From AC-32 sp963715575 (GTDB lineage: Bacteria > Actinomycetota > Thermoleophilia > Gaiellales > Gaiellaceae), in NCBI GenBank assembly GCA_963715575.1, contig OY970250.1:1302001-1366000 (forward strand): DNA of 64,000 nt. The letters run 5' to 3'. How positions within the stretch are numbered: the first letter of the stretch is position 1; each line of letters begins with the position of its first letter. Shown piece after piece: positions 38,469-47,627 of the stretch. The position numbers were made by a program, and so were the translations under genes. The notes under the pieces were generated by a model. That model was not told where the DNA came from. It saw nothing but the letters and a program-made list of their open reading frames with translations, and searched no databases.

Positions 38469-39832
38469 GCACGGTCGCGCCTGCCGAGCTCGTCGCCCGG
38501 ATCTGGGAGCGCGACCCGACCCTCTGGACCGGCCACGACGAGGCGAAGTGGCTCGGCTGGCTGGACGAGCCGATGCGGATGCGCAGCCGGCTCGCCGATC
38601 TCGAGCGGTTCGTCGAGGACCTCGCCGCGCCCGGCCTCGTCGACACTTTCGTGCTGCTCGGGATGGGCGGCTCGAGCCTCGCGCCCGAGGTGATCAAGCG
38701 CAGCTTCGGGGCCGAGAGCTTCCACGTGCTCGACACGACGCACCCGGCGGCCGTGCGACGTCTGGCCGAGACGCTCGACTTCGACGCGACCCTCTTCGTC
38801 GCCGCCTCCAAGTCCGGCACGACGCTCGAGACGCGCTCGCACCTCGACTTCTTCTGGGAGCGCGCCGGCAAGCGCGGCGAGTTCTTCGCGGCCGTCACCG
38901 ATCCCGGCTCCGAGCTCGAGCGGCTGGCCAAGGAGCGCGGCTTCCTCGCCACCTTCGAGGGGGAGCCGACGATCGGCGGGCGCTACTCGGCGCTCTCGGT
39001 CTTCGGCCTCGTCCCGGCCGCGCTGATGGGCGTCGACCTCGAGCGGCTCTTCGAGCGCGTCGACGAGACGGTCGAGGCCTGCCACGGCGAGGAGGGCAAC
39101 CCGGGCCTCGAGCTCGGCCTCGAGCTCGGCAACGGATGGGCCGAAGGCCGGGACAAGGTGACGATCAACCCGAACCCGGGCGGCTTCGGGCTCTGGGCCG
39201 AGCAGCTGCTCGCCGAGTCGACCGGCAAGGACGGCAAGGGCCTGATCCCGGCGCCCGAGGAGTCGCCCGACGGGCCCGACCGCCAGGCGCCCGAGGTGCG
39301 GCTGCCGTCGCCGTACGAGCTCGGCCAGGAGTTCTACCGCTGGGAGTTCGCGACCGCCGTCGCCGGCTCGATTCTCGGGATCAACCCGTTCGACCAGCCA
39401 AACGTCCAGGCGGCGAAGGACAAGACGAACGAGGTGCTCGCGGCCGGCGAGCCCGACGTCGAGCCGCGCGGCTCGCTCGACGAGCTGTTCGCGCAGGCGC
39501 GGCCGGGCGACTACGTGGCCGTGCAGGCGTTCATCGACCCCGAGCGCGAGCCCGAGCTGGAGCCGCTGCTCGCGCGCGCGCGCGAGGACACCGGCTGCGT
39601 CCTCACGCACGGCCTCGGGCCGCGCTACCTGCACTCGACCGGCCAGCTGCACAAGGGCGGGCCGAACACCGGGCTCTTCGTCCAGGTGGTCGACGACGCC
39701 GGCGACGAGCTGAAGATCCCGGGCCGCGCTTTCGGCTTCCGGCGGCTGATCCACTCGCAGGCCTTCGGCGACTTCGCCTCGCTCGAGGAGCTCGGGCGGC
39801 GCATAGTGCGGATCAGACTGGAGGAGCTCTGA
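38465..39832 (+). CDS. pgi: glucose-6-phosphate isomerase
   Basis: 455 residues. The SIS-fold core has VLLGMGGSSLAPEVIKRSF, FVAASKSGTTLETRSHLDFFW and GGRYSALSVFGLVPAALMG, with INPFDQPNVQAAKDKTNEVL near 310 and the C-terminal LHSTGQLHKGGPNTGLFVQV. These fit the PGI group that is fused to transaldolase in other actinobacteria. It links glucose-6-P to fructose-6-P between glycolysis and the pentose-phosphate pathway. GTG start overlaps the hydrolase stop; its own stop overlaps gnd by 1 bp. A (CG)7 tract lies at 39571-39584. Confidence 0.9.
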   Translation: MSTVAPAELVARIWERDPTLWTGHDEAKWLGWLDEPMRMRSRLADLERFVEDLAAPGLVDTFVLLGMGGSSLAPEVIKRSFGAESFHVLDTTHPAAVRRLAETLDFDATLFVAASKSGTTLETRSHLDFFWERAGKRGEFFAAVTDPGSELERLAKERGFLATFEGEPTIGGRYSALSVFGLVPAALMGVDLERLFERVDETVEACHGEEGNPGLELGLELGNGWAEGRDKVTINPNPGGFGLWAEQLLAESTGKDGKGLIPAPEESPDGPDRQAPEVRLPSPYELGQEFYRWEFATAVAGSILGINPFDQPNVQAAKDKTNEVLAAGEPDVEPRGSLDELFAQARPGDYVAVQAFIDPEREPELEPLLARAREDTGCVLTHGLGPRYLHSTGQLHKGGPNTGLFVQVVDDAGDELKIPGRAFGFRRLIHSQAFGDFASLEELGRRIVRIRLEEL

Positions 39833-40821
39833 TGCAACTCGGGATGGTCGGCCTCGGCCGCATGGGCGGGAACATGACGATCCGGCTGGGCAAGGCCGGC
39901 CACGACGTGAAGACCTTCGACCGGCACGCCGACTCGACCGCGGGGACGCTCGAGGAGCTGGCGCAGCAGCTCGAGCGGCCGCGGTCAGTGTGGCTGATGA
40001 TCCCCGCCGGCGTCGTCGACTCGGTGATCGGCGAGCTCGCGCCGCACCTCGAGCAGGGCGACACGATCATCGACGGCGGCAACTCGTACTACGTGGACGA
40101 CCTGCGCCGCGCCAAGGAGCTGGGCGAGCGCGGGATCCACTACGTCGACGTCGGGGTCAGCGGCGGCGTCTGGGGCCTCGAGCGCGGCTACTGCCTGATG
40201 ATCGGCGGCGACGACGAGGCCGTCGGGCGGCTGCGGCCGGTCTTCGAGGCGCTCGCGCCCGGGGTCGACGCCGCGGGGCGCACGCCCGGCCGTGCCGGCG
40301 AGCCCGCGCCCGAGGAGCAGGGCTGGCTGCACTGCGGCCAGAGTGGCGCAGGCCACTTCGTGAAGATGGTGCACAACGGGATCGAGTACGGCCTGATGCA
40401 GGCCTACGCCGAGGGCATGAACGTGCTCAAGCACGCGAACATCGGCGAGCACGCACAGGAGACCGACGCGGAGACGACGCCGCTCCGCGACCCTTCCCAT
40501 TACCAGTACGAGCTCGATGTCCCCGCGGTTGCCGAGCTCTGGCGGCGCGGCTCGGTGGTCGCGTCCTGGCTGCTCGACCTGGGCGCGCAGGCGCTGTACG
40601 AGTCCCCCGACCTCGACGACTACGCCGGCCGCGTGAGCGACTCCGGCGAGGGCCGCTGGACGGTGCAGGCCGCCGTCGAGGAGGGCGTGCCGACGCCGGT
40701 GCTGGCGGCGTCGTTGTTCAACCGCTTCGCCTCGCGCGGCGAGGCCGACTGGGGCAACCGCGTGCTCTCGGCAATGCGTAAGGCGTTCGGGGGCCATCTG
40801 GAGAAGAGCCCGGAGCAGTGA
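39832..40821 (+). CDS. gnd: 6-phosphogluconate dehydrogenase, decarboxylating (short form)
   Basis: 329 residues, the short GntZ/YqeC type. The Rossmann start is LGMVGLGRMGGNMTIRLGKAGHDV, substrate binding DGGNSYYVDDLRRAKELG and VGVSGGVWGLERGYCLMIGG, and catalytic CGQSGAGHFVKMVHNGIEYGLMQAYAEG. It oxidises 6-phosphogluconate to ribulose-5-P and CO2. Short forms often prefer NAD; cofactor not determined. An insertion near 145-160 (AAGRTPGRAGEPAPEE) is present, as in related actinobacterial proteins. It overlaps pgi by 1 bp and zwf by 4 bp. Confidence 0.92.
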   Translation: MQLGMVGLGRMGGNMTIRLGKAGHDVKTFDRHADSTAGTLEELAQQLERPRSVWLMIPAGVVDSVIGELAPHLEQGDTIIDGGNSYYVDDLRRAKELGERGIHYVDVGVSGGVWGLERGYCLMIGGDDEAVGRLRPVFEALAPGVDAAGRTPGRAGEPAPEEQGWLHCGQSGAGHFVKMVHNGIEYGLMQAYAEGMNVLKHANIGEHAQETDAETTPLRDPSHYQYELDVPAVAELWRRGSVVASWLLDLGAQALYESPDLDDYAGRVSDSGEGRWTVQAAVEEGVPTPVLAASLFNRFASRGEADWGNRVLSAMRKAFGGHLEKSPEQ

Positions 40822-42338
40822 CCGCGACCGAGCCCAAGCAGGAGACGAACCCGTTGCTCGAGGGCCTGCAGCTGGTCCGCACGCCCGACCCCTGCGTGCT
40901 CGTGATCTTCGGCGCCTCGGGCGACCTGACGCGACGCAAGCTCTTCCCGGCGCTCTACTCGCTCGCCCTCCGCCGCCTGCTGCCGGAGCGCTTCGCCGTC
41001 GTCGGTGTCGCGCGCAGGGAGGAGAGCGACGACGAGTTCCGTGAGCGGATGAAGCACGCCGTCCAGGAGTTCGGCCGCGACGAGTTCAAGGAGGACGTCT
41101 GGAGCTGGCTCGCGGGGGGGATGCGGTACGTCGCTACCGATTTCGCCGATGAGGACGGCGAGAACCACCTTGCCGCGGTACTGAACGAGCTCGACCGCGA
41201 GCGCGGCACGGCCGGCAACCGCGTCTACTACCTCGCCGTCCCGCCTGACGCGATCTCGACGCTGCTGCACGAGATCGGCGAGCGCCGTTCGGCCGAGGGC
41301 TGGACGCGCGTGATCATCGAGAAGCCGTTCGGCCACGATCTCGAGTCGGCCCGCGAGCTGAACGAGGAGATCAAGCGCCACTTCGCCGAGCAGGAGATCT
41401 TCCGGATCGACCACTACCTCGGTAAGGAGACGGTCCAGAACCTGCTCGCGCTGCGCTTCGCGAACGGGATCTTCGAGCCGATCTGGAACCGGCAGTTCGT
41501 CGACCACGTCCAGATCACGGTCGCCGAGTCGATCGGGATCGAGGGCCGCGCCGCCTTCTACGAGCAGGCCGGCGCGATCCGCGACGTCTTCCAGAACCAC
41601 CTGTTGCAGCTCGTCGCGCTGACCGCGATGGAGCCGCCGATCGACTTCACGGCCGACTCGGTGCGCAACGAGAAGGTGAAGGTGCTGCGCGCGCTGCACA
41701 CGCCGGGCCCGAAGCACGTCGTGCGCGGGCAGTACGGGCGCGGCCACGTCGAGGGCGAGGAGGTGCCGGGCTACCGCGAGGAAGAAGGCGTCGCGCCGGA
41801 CTCGATGACCGAGACCTACGTCGCCGCCAAGCTCTACGTCGACAACTGGCGCTGGGCCGACACGCCCTTCTACGTTCGCGCCGGCAAGCGGCTGGCCCGC
41901 CGCGAGACGACGATCGCGATCGAGTTCAAGCGCGCGCCGCATCCGCCGTTCGAGATCGTGGACGACGAGGGCCTGCGCCCGAACGTGCTGGTCTGCCACA
42001 TCCAGCCGGACGAGGGCGTCTCGCTCGAGTTCGCGGCCAAGGTGCCGGGCCAGGGGATGATGCTGCGCACGGTCCACATGGACTTCCTCTACGGGCCGAC
42101 CTTCCGCTCCGGCATCCCCGAGGCGTACGAGCGGCTGCTGCTCGACTGCCTGCTCGGCGACGCGACGCTCTTCACGCGCTCCGACGAGGTCGAGGAGCAG
42201 TGGTCGCTCGTCGACGCGATCGTCGCGTTCTGGAAGCGCGACCGGCCGTCGTTCCCGAATTACGCGTCCGGGACCTGGGGCCCGGCGGCCTCGGACGAGC
42301 TGATGAAGCGAGATGGTCGAACGTGGCGACGGCGCTAG
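40818..42338 (+). CDS. zwf: glucose-6-phosphate 1-dehydrogenase
   Basis: 506 residues. The coenzyme site reads VIFGASGDLTRRKLFPALYSL and the substrate/catalytic motif RIDHYLGKETVQNLLALRFAN carries the conserved His-Tyr and Lys. VIIEKPFGHDLESARELN precedes it. It catalyses the first oxidative pentose-phosphate step, making NADPH. GTG start overlaps gnd; the 3' end overlaps opcA by 16 bp. Confidence 0.95.
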   Translation: MTATEPKQETNPLLEGLQLVRTPDPCVLVIFGASGDLTRRKLFPALYSLALRRLLPERFAVVGVARREESDDEFRERMKHAVQEFGRDEFKEDVWSWLAGGMRYVATDFADEDGENHLAAVLNELDRERGTAGNRVYYLAVPPDAISTLLHEIGERRSAEGWTRVIIEKPFGHDLESARELNEEIKRHFAEQEIFRIDHYLGKETVQNLLALRFANGIFEPIWNRQFVDHVQITVAESIGIEGRAAFYEQAGAIRDVFQNHLLQLVALTAMEPPIDFTADSVRNEKVKVLRALHTPGPKHVVRGQYGRGHVEGEEVPGYREEEGVAPDSMTETYVAAKLYVDNWRWADTPFYVRAGKRLARRETTIAIEFKRAPHPPFEIVDDEGLRPNVLVCHIQPDEGVSLEFAAKVPGQGMMLRTVHMDFLYGPTFRSGIPEAYERLLLDCLLGDATLFTRSDEVEEQWSLVDAIVAFWKRDRPSFPNYASGTWGPAASDELMKRDGRTWRRR

Positions 42339-43168
42339 GCACGATCTCCGAGATCGACCGCGAGCTCGCGCGCCGGCGGGTCGACCCGAAGACAGGTGAG
42401 CCGATCCAGCGGACGAGCGTGATGACGCACATCGCCTGGGTGCCCAAGCAGTGGGTCGAGGCCGCCGAGGACGTGCTCGCGGGGCTTGCCGACCGTCATC
42501 CCTCGCGGGCGATCGTGCTCGTGCCCGACCCGGACGCCGAGGACGGGATCGACGCGCAGGCCGAGGTCACCACCTACCCGTTGGGCGAGGGGCGCCTGGT
42601 CTGCGTCGAGACGATCCGCGTCCAGCTCAACGGCACGCGCGCGGAGGTGCCCGCCAGCGTGGTGCAGCCGCTGCTGCTGCCCGACCTGCCGGTATTCCTG
42701 CGCTGGCGCGGGCTGCCGCCGTTCGGGGAGGAGCCGTTCGAGGAGCTCGTGGACGTGGTCGACCGGCTGATCGTCGACTCGACCGAGTGGCCGGACCTGC
42801 CGGCCCCGTACTCGCGGCTGGCCGAGATCTTCGAGCGCGTGGCCGTCTCCGACATCGCGTGGGCCCGCACGAGCCGCTGGCGCGCACAGCTCGCCTCGCT
42901 CTGGCCGGACATCAAGGACGTGAAGACGATCGAGGTGACCGGGACCGAGGCGCAGGCCAACCTGCTCGCCGGCTGGCTGCGCTCGCGGCTCGGGCACGAC
43001 GTCGCGCTCGAGCACGTGCCGTCCGACGGGCTCAAGGGCGTCAAGGTCGACGGCGAGCCGGCGCCGTTTCCGCCGGGCGACCCGCCCGATCCGGCTGACC
43101 TGCTGAGCGACGAGCTCGACCGCTTCGGCCGCGACCGCGTGTACGAAGACGCGGCTCGCAGCGCATGA
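42323..43168 (+). CDS. opcA: OpcA, glucose-6-phosphate dehydrogenase assembly protein
   Basis: About 281 residues starting VATALGTISEIDRELARRR (GTG 42323). Family-specific stretches are VMTHIAWVPKQWVEAAEDVLAGLADRHPSRAIVLVPDP, LPVFLRWRGLPPFGEEPFEELVDVVDRLIVDS and LWPDIKDVKTIEVTGTEAQANLLAGWLRSRLG. OpcA activates Zwf in cyanobacteria and actinobacteria. It overlaps zwf by 16 bp and closes the operon. Confidence 0.88.
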   Translation: MATALGTISEIDRELARRRVDPKTGEPIQRTSVMTHIAWVPKQWVEAAEDVLAGLADRHPSRAIVLVPDPDAEDGIDAQAEVTTYPLGEGRLVCVETIRVQLNGTRAEVPASVVQPLLLPDLPVFLRWRGLPPFGEEPFEELVDVVDRLIVDSTEWPDLPAPYSRLAEIFERVAVSDIAWARTSRWRAQLASLWPDIKDVKTIEVTGTEAQANLLAGWLRSRLGHDVALEHVPSDGLKGVKVDGEPAPFPPGDPPDPADLLSDELDRFGRDRVYEDAARSA

Positions 43169-43177
43169 TGTGACGCG

Positions 43178-43699
43178 ATGACCAGGCTGCGGCGTATGAA
43201 CGCCGTGAAGACGGAATTCGCGGAGGCGGCCGAGCGCCACCTCGACGACGTTCATGCCTATCTCGTGTACCTGACCGGAGACCGAGCGACCGCGGAGGAG
43301 CTGACCGCCGAGACGTTCGCGCGGGCGCTCGAGCGCTGGCACCGCTTCGACCCGCGGCGGGCCGGCCCGCGCACGTGGCTCTGCCAGCTCGCGCGCTCGA
43401 CCGCGCTCGACCACTTTCGCGCCGAGGCACGCCGCCGCCGGCGCGAAGGGCGCTATGCCGCCGCGGAGCCGGATGAAGCGGCGCAGGTGTTCGGAGAGGG
43501 TCTGTCGCCGGAGCTCGAGGCCGCGTTGGCCCGGCTCACGGCGGCGGAGCGCGAGGTGGTCGCGCTGCGCATCGTGCTCGAGCTCGAGGGCGAGGCCGCG
43601 GCGCGCGTGCTCGGCATCAGCACGACGGCCTGCTCGACCCGGCTGAGCCGTGCCCTGCAGAAGCTGGAGGAGGAGGTGAGCGCCGGTGTCGCCGCTTGA
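43178..43699 (+). CDS. ECF-type RNA polymerase sigma factor
   Basis: 173 residues. Region 2 is EAAERHLDDVHAYLVYLTGDRATAEELTAETFARALERWHRFDPRR with WLCQLARSTALDHFRAEARRRRR; region 4 is ALARLTAAEREVVALRIVLELEGEAAARVLGISTTACSTRLSRALQKLEEEV. Two starts are possible (ATG 43178 or ATG 43196); I list the first. It overlaps the DUF4349 gene by 14 bp, which suggests that the latter is its regulator. ECF group not assigned. Confidence 0.87.
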   Translation: MTRLRRMNAVKTEFAEAAERHLDDVHAYLVYLTGDRATAEELTAETFARALERWHRFDPRRAGPRTWLCQLARSTALDHFRAEARRRRREGRYAAAEPDEAAQVFGEGLSPELEAALARLTAAEREVVALRIVLELEGEAAARVLGISTTACSTRLSRALQKLEEEVSAGVAA

Positions 43700-44651
43700 G
43701 CTCGTCGGAGACTCAGACCGCATCGTGAAGGAGCTGCGCGCCTCGCGGCCCGTCGCCTCCGCTGCGTTGCGCGAGCGGGTTGCCGCACGCGGGCCGGAGC
43801 CCGCGCCGCGCCGGTCGTTCCACTGGCCCTCGCGCCGCGTTGTGCTCGGGCTTGCGGCGGCGGCGCTCGTGGCCTCGTTTGCAGCTGCCGGGCTGACACG
43901 TGGTTCCGGTAAGCAAGCGCGGGTCGAAGGGCTCCGGGCGACGGTGACGAGAGCGGCCCCTGCGCAACGGGGAGCTGCCGAGAGCGAACGCTCGCTCAAA
44001 GCTCTGCCCGCCCCGGCCACGGCTCGGCTCCAGCGCTACCAGGCGACCCTGCGCCTGCGGGTCAAGGATGTCGACGCGCTCTCGACCGCGACCAAGCGCG
44101 CGATGACGCTGGCCCGCTCGCTCGGCGGGTTCGTGGGCGAGGTGCAGTACTCGACCCACGCCGGCAAGCGCGGCGGCGCGAGGGTCGTGCTGCGCGTCCC
44201 GGTCGGGAGCGTCCAGGCCGCGCTGACGACGCTGACCGGCCTCGGCACGATCCTGCAGCAGCAGACCGGGATCCTCGACGTGACGCGCCGCGCCGACCGC
44301 GAGTCGCGCCAGATCGCCAAGCTCGAGCAGCAGCTCGAGACCGCGAGCCCGCAGGAAGCGCCGGCGATCCGGGCGCACCTGCGCACGCTGCGAGCCAAGC
44401 ACGTGCGGCTGCTTCGGAGCGCCAGCCTTGCGCGGATCGTGCTGACGCTGACGACTCCTACACAGCAGGCTGCGGCGCCGAGCCGCTTCCACCGCACGCT
44501 CGACGATGCGGGCGGCGTGCTCCTGCGCGAGCTCCAGTTCCTGCTCTACGCACTGGTCGTCGCGGGCCCGCTGCTCCTGCTCGGCGGCGCGGGAGTGATG
44601 ACGGCCCGCGCGGCGCGCAGGCGTTCAAACGAACGCTTGCTCAGTGGATGA
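43686..44651 (+). CDS. DUF4349 membrane protein, candidate anti-sigma partner
   Basis: 321 residues. A cytoplasmic N-terminus of about 50 residues (SPLELVGDSDRIVKELRASRPVASAALRERVAAR), a membrane helix near 54-71, an extracytoplasmic DUF4349 domain (YQATLRLRVKDVDALSTATKRAMTLARSLGGFVGEVQYST ... RVVLRVPVGSVQAAL) with a coiled coil (QIAKLEQQLETASPQEAPAIRAHLRTL), and a second membrane helix near 285-307. The short cytoplasmic part and 14-bp overlap with the ECF sigma gene fit a membrane anti-sigma factor, although no ZAS His/Cys motif is visible. Role is inferred. Confidence 0.72.
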   Translation: MSPLELVGDSDRIVKELRASRPVASAALRERVAARGPEPAPRRSFHWPSRRVVLGLAAAALVASFAAAGLTRGSGKQARVEGLRATVTRAAPAQRGAAESERSLKALPAPATARLQRYQATLRLRVKDVDALSTATKRAMTLARSLGGFVGEVQYSTHAGKRGGARVVLRVPVGSVQAALTTLTGLGTILQQQTGILDVTRRADRESRQIAKLEQQLETASPQEAPAIRAHLRTLRAKHVRLLRSASLARIVLTLTTPTQQAAAPSRFHRTLDDAGGVLLRELQFLLYALVVAGPLLLLGGAGVMTARAARRRSNERLLSG

Positions 44652-46467
44652 CGCGGAAGCGCGGCTTCGTGACGACCACGCGCACCGGGTCCGACCATGA
44701 GAGCTGCGGCTTCGTCCCGGTCATCAGGAAGTCGATCCCGCGCACCCGGTAGAACCAGGTTCCGGGCGTCAGCTGCAGCGTCATCGAGGTGCCGAACGTG
44801 AGCGCAGTGGAGATCGTCTTCCAGGGGTAGCCCTTCTTGCTCACCTGCAGCTCGTACTGGTCGGCGCCGACGAGCGGCTGCCACGCGACGAGCGGCTGGC
44901 CGTAGAACTTCGGCGTCTTCGTCTTCGCCGAGACGAGCTTCCCGTAGGGAGAGAGCCCGGAGGCAAAGGGGGCATCCGACTGCGCGGTGACGACGGGCTC
45001 GCTCGTCTTGCCGAACGAGAGCCGCCTGCCGCTTGCGCACGAGTCCTGGGTCAGCTCGGCCTCCCGGTACGTGATGCCGCCGCCGGGCCTGACGACGTCT
45101 TCGCCGGGAACGTGTGCCTGCGCGACACCCGCCTTGAGCGTGATCGTGTTCCCGACCACGCTCTCGACGACCGCGTTCTCGTGAAGCGGCGAGCCGATGT
45201 GGAGCGTGTCGCCGGCCCCGATGCCGGATGCGTCGACGACGTCGATGTCGGTGTCGCCGGGGTCGGTCGGATTCGCGAGCTGGGTCGTGATCGTCACGGC
45301 GGGGACGATGTCGACCGGCATCGCCGTCCAGTAGTAGCGGCCCGTCGGCCAGTCGCTGTCCCACAGGTCGATCTTCCTGCCTGAGAACGAGACCGCGCCG
45401 GGGGGGATCGTTGCGAGGTCCGACTCGTTGCTCGGGGCGAGCCGCCCGTCGTACGTGTAGACGTCGGGCTCCGTGCCGTCGAGGAGGAAGCCGTTCCGCG
45501 CACCCGTGACGCCGTTCACCGAGGTCGGCAGCCCGAGCGGGCCGGTCGCCCGCGCGGAGTACGCCGGCGCGCCGGTGACCGCGCCTCGGAAGACGGGGTT
45601 CAGGCAGTCCTCGTCGGTGAAGACGATCACCCGGTAGAGCTCGTCGACGGTGTTCCACATCGAGGTGTTGCCCTGGTAGGTGAACGCCGGCATGACTTCG
45701 TGCTCGCGGGTTGCAGCTGCGTCCGAGACGACGTTCGAGATCGTCGAGAGGTCCTTCAACGGGCCCGTCGCAAACGGCGGGTTGTAGCTGGCGTAGATCG
45801 GGCTCCAGGGGCCGAAGGACGTGCTCGGCAGGGCGTTGTCCGGCGTGCCGTACAGCCAGCGCATCGGCTTCACGCGCCAGTGGACGACGCCGCTGAAGGC
45901 CGGGTCCTGGTGGAAGGTGTAGTACTCGCGCTCGTCGGCCATGTTCGTGCGGACGACGATCTGCTTGTTCACGTCGGTGAACCAGAGCACGTACGCGGTC
46001 GCGCCCGGGACCGGCGTCCAGCGCAGCAGGCCGGGGCTCGCGGGCGTGACGGGCGTCGGGATGTCCGGCCAGCGCATGTTGAAGCCGAAGGCGGTGCTCC
46101 AGGGGCTCGTGCCCTTGCGCGTGACCGCACGGGCGTGGGCGTAGAGCGAGTGCGGGCTGCCGCTGATCCACGGCAGCGAGATCGGGACGGCGACGGTCGG
46201 GCTCTTGAGCCCGGTCGTCGACCAGATCATGCCGCTGTCGGAGAAGCGCCTGCTCGTCGCCAGCTCGAACTCGTAGCTGACCGCGCCGGCGACCGGGTTC
46301 CACGCGAACGAGGGTGTGCGCGAGAACGTGTGCACCGAGGCCTCGTCGGCGCGCAGCACGAAGCCGTGGAGGCTCTTGGGTGAGGCGGCGGCGGCATGCG
46401 CGCTCGCGGCAGGCAGAGCCACCGCAAGCGCGGCAGCAAACGCAGCAGCGAGACGGGCGCAGGCCAT
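44641..46467 (-). CDS. large secreted multi-domain beta-sandwich (fibronectin-III-like) protein
   Basis: About 608 residues from ATG 46467 (an alternative GTG is at 46485). Signal peptide ARLAAAFAAALAVALPAASAHAAA. The mature protein has at least three repeats of a fibronectin-III-like pattern: TPSFAWNPVAGAVSYEFELATSRRF, GLLRWTPVPGATAYVLWFTDV and QPLVAWQPLVGADQYELQVSKKG, each ending with a WFYRVRGID-like or HWRVKPM-like strand. This points to an extracellular surface or matrix protein; no enzymatic domain is seen. It overlaps the convergent DUF4349 gene by 11 bp. Confidence 0.65.
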   Translation of the reverse strand: MACARLAAAFAAALAVALPAASAHAAAASPKSLHGFVLRADEASVHTFSRTPSFAWNPVAGAVSYEFELATSRRFSDSGMIWSTTGLKSPTVAVPISLPWISGSPHSLYAHARAVTRKGTSPWSTAFGFNMRWPDIPTPVTPASPGLLRWTPVPGATAYVLWFTDVNKQIVVRTNMADEREYYTFHQDPAFSGVVHWRVKPMRWLYGTPDNALPSTSFGPWSPIYASYNPPFATGPLKDLSTISNVVSDAAATREHEVMPAFTYQGNTSMWNTVDELYRVIVFTDEDCLNPVFRGAVTGAPAYSARATGPLGLPTSVNGVTGARNGFLLDGTEPDVYTYDGRLAPSNESDLATIPPGAVSFSGRKIDLWDSDWPTGRYYWTAMPVDIVPAVTITTQLANPTDPGDTDIDVVDASGIGAGDTLHIGSPLHENAVVESVVGNTITLKAGVAQAHVPGEDVVRPGGGITYREAELTQDSCASGRRLSFGKTSEPVVTAQSDAPFASGLSPYGKLVSAKTKTPKFYGQPLVAWQPLVGADQYELQVSKKGYPWKTISTALTFGTSMTLQLTPGTWFYRVRGIDFLMTGTKPQLSWSDPVRVVVTKPRFRVIH

Positions 46468-46482
46468 CTGGGGAGTTGTCGG

Positions 46483-46499
46483 CACGCGCGTCGCGCGTG
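46483..46499. promoter_or_regulatory. 17-bp palindrome upstream of the secreted protein
   Basis: CACGCGCG-T-CGCGCGTG, perfect 8-bp arms, 16 bp upstream of ATG 46467. It could be an operator; it could also be chance in CG-rich DNA. Confidence 0.35.
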
Positions 46500-46520
46500 G
46501 CCTCCCTCGTTCGAGTGACG

Positions 46521-47627
46521 CTAATCGAGGGACAGCGCGCGCTCGAGCGCCCTCGCCGCGCCGAGCACGAGGGCGTCCTGCCCGGGCGGGGCCGCGACCT
46601 GCGCGGAGGCGGGCAGGCCGTCCTCGGCGGACCCGCAGGGAAGCGCTGCCGCCGGCCAGCCCGTCGCGTTGAACGGATAGGTCAGCTTGATCAGCCGGTC
46701 ACGCAGCGCGAGCTCGTCGGCCGGCGCGGGGGGCGCGACGCAGAGGAGGGTCGGCGTCAGCACGAGGTCGACTCCGGCAGCCGCCTCGGCCAGCTGCTCG
46801 CCGTAGCGCTCGCGCCGCTCGCACGCACGCTCGTACTCGGCGTCGGTGACCGCGAGGCACCGCTCGATCTTGGGCCGGACGTTCTCGCCGTAGGAGTCGG
46901 CGTGCTCGGCGAAGAGCTCGCGGTGGACGTCCGCGACCTCGCGGCTGAAGGCGTCGTAGAAGCCGTCCGCGAGCGGCAGCTCGAGGCGCCGTCGCCGTGG
47001 GAACAGCTCCGCCGCGGCCTCGACCCGGGCGCGCACGAGCGGGTCGGCGAGCTCGGCCCAGGCGACGCCGACCTCGACGTCGCCGAGCTCGAGCTCCGTC
47101 GGCGCGAATCCCGGGACGAGCGCCTGCAGCATCCGCTCGCAGCCCGCGACGTCGCGAGCCAGCGGGCCGGCGTGGTCGTAGCTCGGCGCGAGCGGGAAGC
47201 AGCCGTCGATCGGCACGAGCCCCCAAGTCGGCTTGAAGCCGGTCACGCCGCAGCAGGCGGCGGGGATGCGGATCGAGCCGCCGGAGTCGGAGCCGAGCGC
47301 GGCGTCGGCGAGCCCGGCCGCGAGCGCCGCCGCCGAGCCTCCACTGGAGCCGCCCGCGATCCGGCCGGGGTGGCGCGGGTTCGGCACCGGCCCGAAGTGC
47401 TCGTTCTCCGAGGTGGTGCCGTAAGCGAACTCGTGCAGGTTGGTCTTGCCGACGTTCGCGTAGCCGGCCGCCTCGAGCCGCCGCACCGCCTCAGCGGTCT
47501 CGCGCGGCACCTGCTCGGCGAACAGGATCGAGCCGTAGGTGGTGACCAGCCCCGCGGTGTCGAACAGGTCCTTGACCGCCAGCGGGATCCCCTCGCCGGG
47601 CGTCTCCGGGCGGGCGAGGAAGATCAG
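46521..47627 (-). CDS. amidase-signature family protein with short N-terminus
   Basis: About 368 residues. The Ser-cisSer-Lys triad is visible: Lys in LAVKDLFDTAG near 18, the cis-Ser loop GRIAGGSSGGSAAALAAG near 90, and the nucleophile Ser in LGSDSGGSIRIPAACCGVTGFKPTWG. It hydrolyses an amide, substrate unknown. Most relatives carry 50-60 helical residues before the Lys; here the frame upstream overlaps another gene and has no ATG, GTG or TTG. An in-frame CTG at 47627 overlaps the stop of the small gene as CTGA and is the best start guess, giving LIFLARPETPGEG. Confidence 0.75.
   Translation of the reverse strand: MIFLARPETPGEGIPLAVKDLFDTAGLVTTYGSILFAEQVPRETAEAVRRLEAAGYANVGKTNLHEFAYGTTSENEHFGPVPNPRHPGRIAGGSSGGSAAALAAGLADAALGSDSGGSIRIPAACCGVTGFKPTWGLVPIDGCFPLAPSYDHAGPLARDVAGCERMLQALVPGFAPTELELGDVEVGVAWAELADPLVRARVEAAAELFPRRRRLELPLADGFYDAFSREVADVHRELFAEHADSYGENVRPKIERCLAVTDAEYERACERRERYGEQLAEAAAGVDLVLTPTLLCVAPPAPADELALRDRLIKLTYPFNATGWPAAALPCGSAEDGLPASAQVAAPPGQDALVLGAARALERALSLD

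Noticed and set aside
39571..39584. (CG)7 tract in pgi as a phase-variation site
   Set aside because: The frame is intact and such short CG runs are expected in a high-G+C genome.
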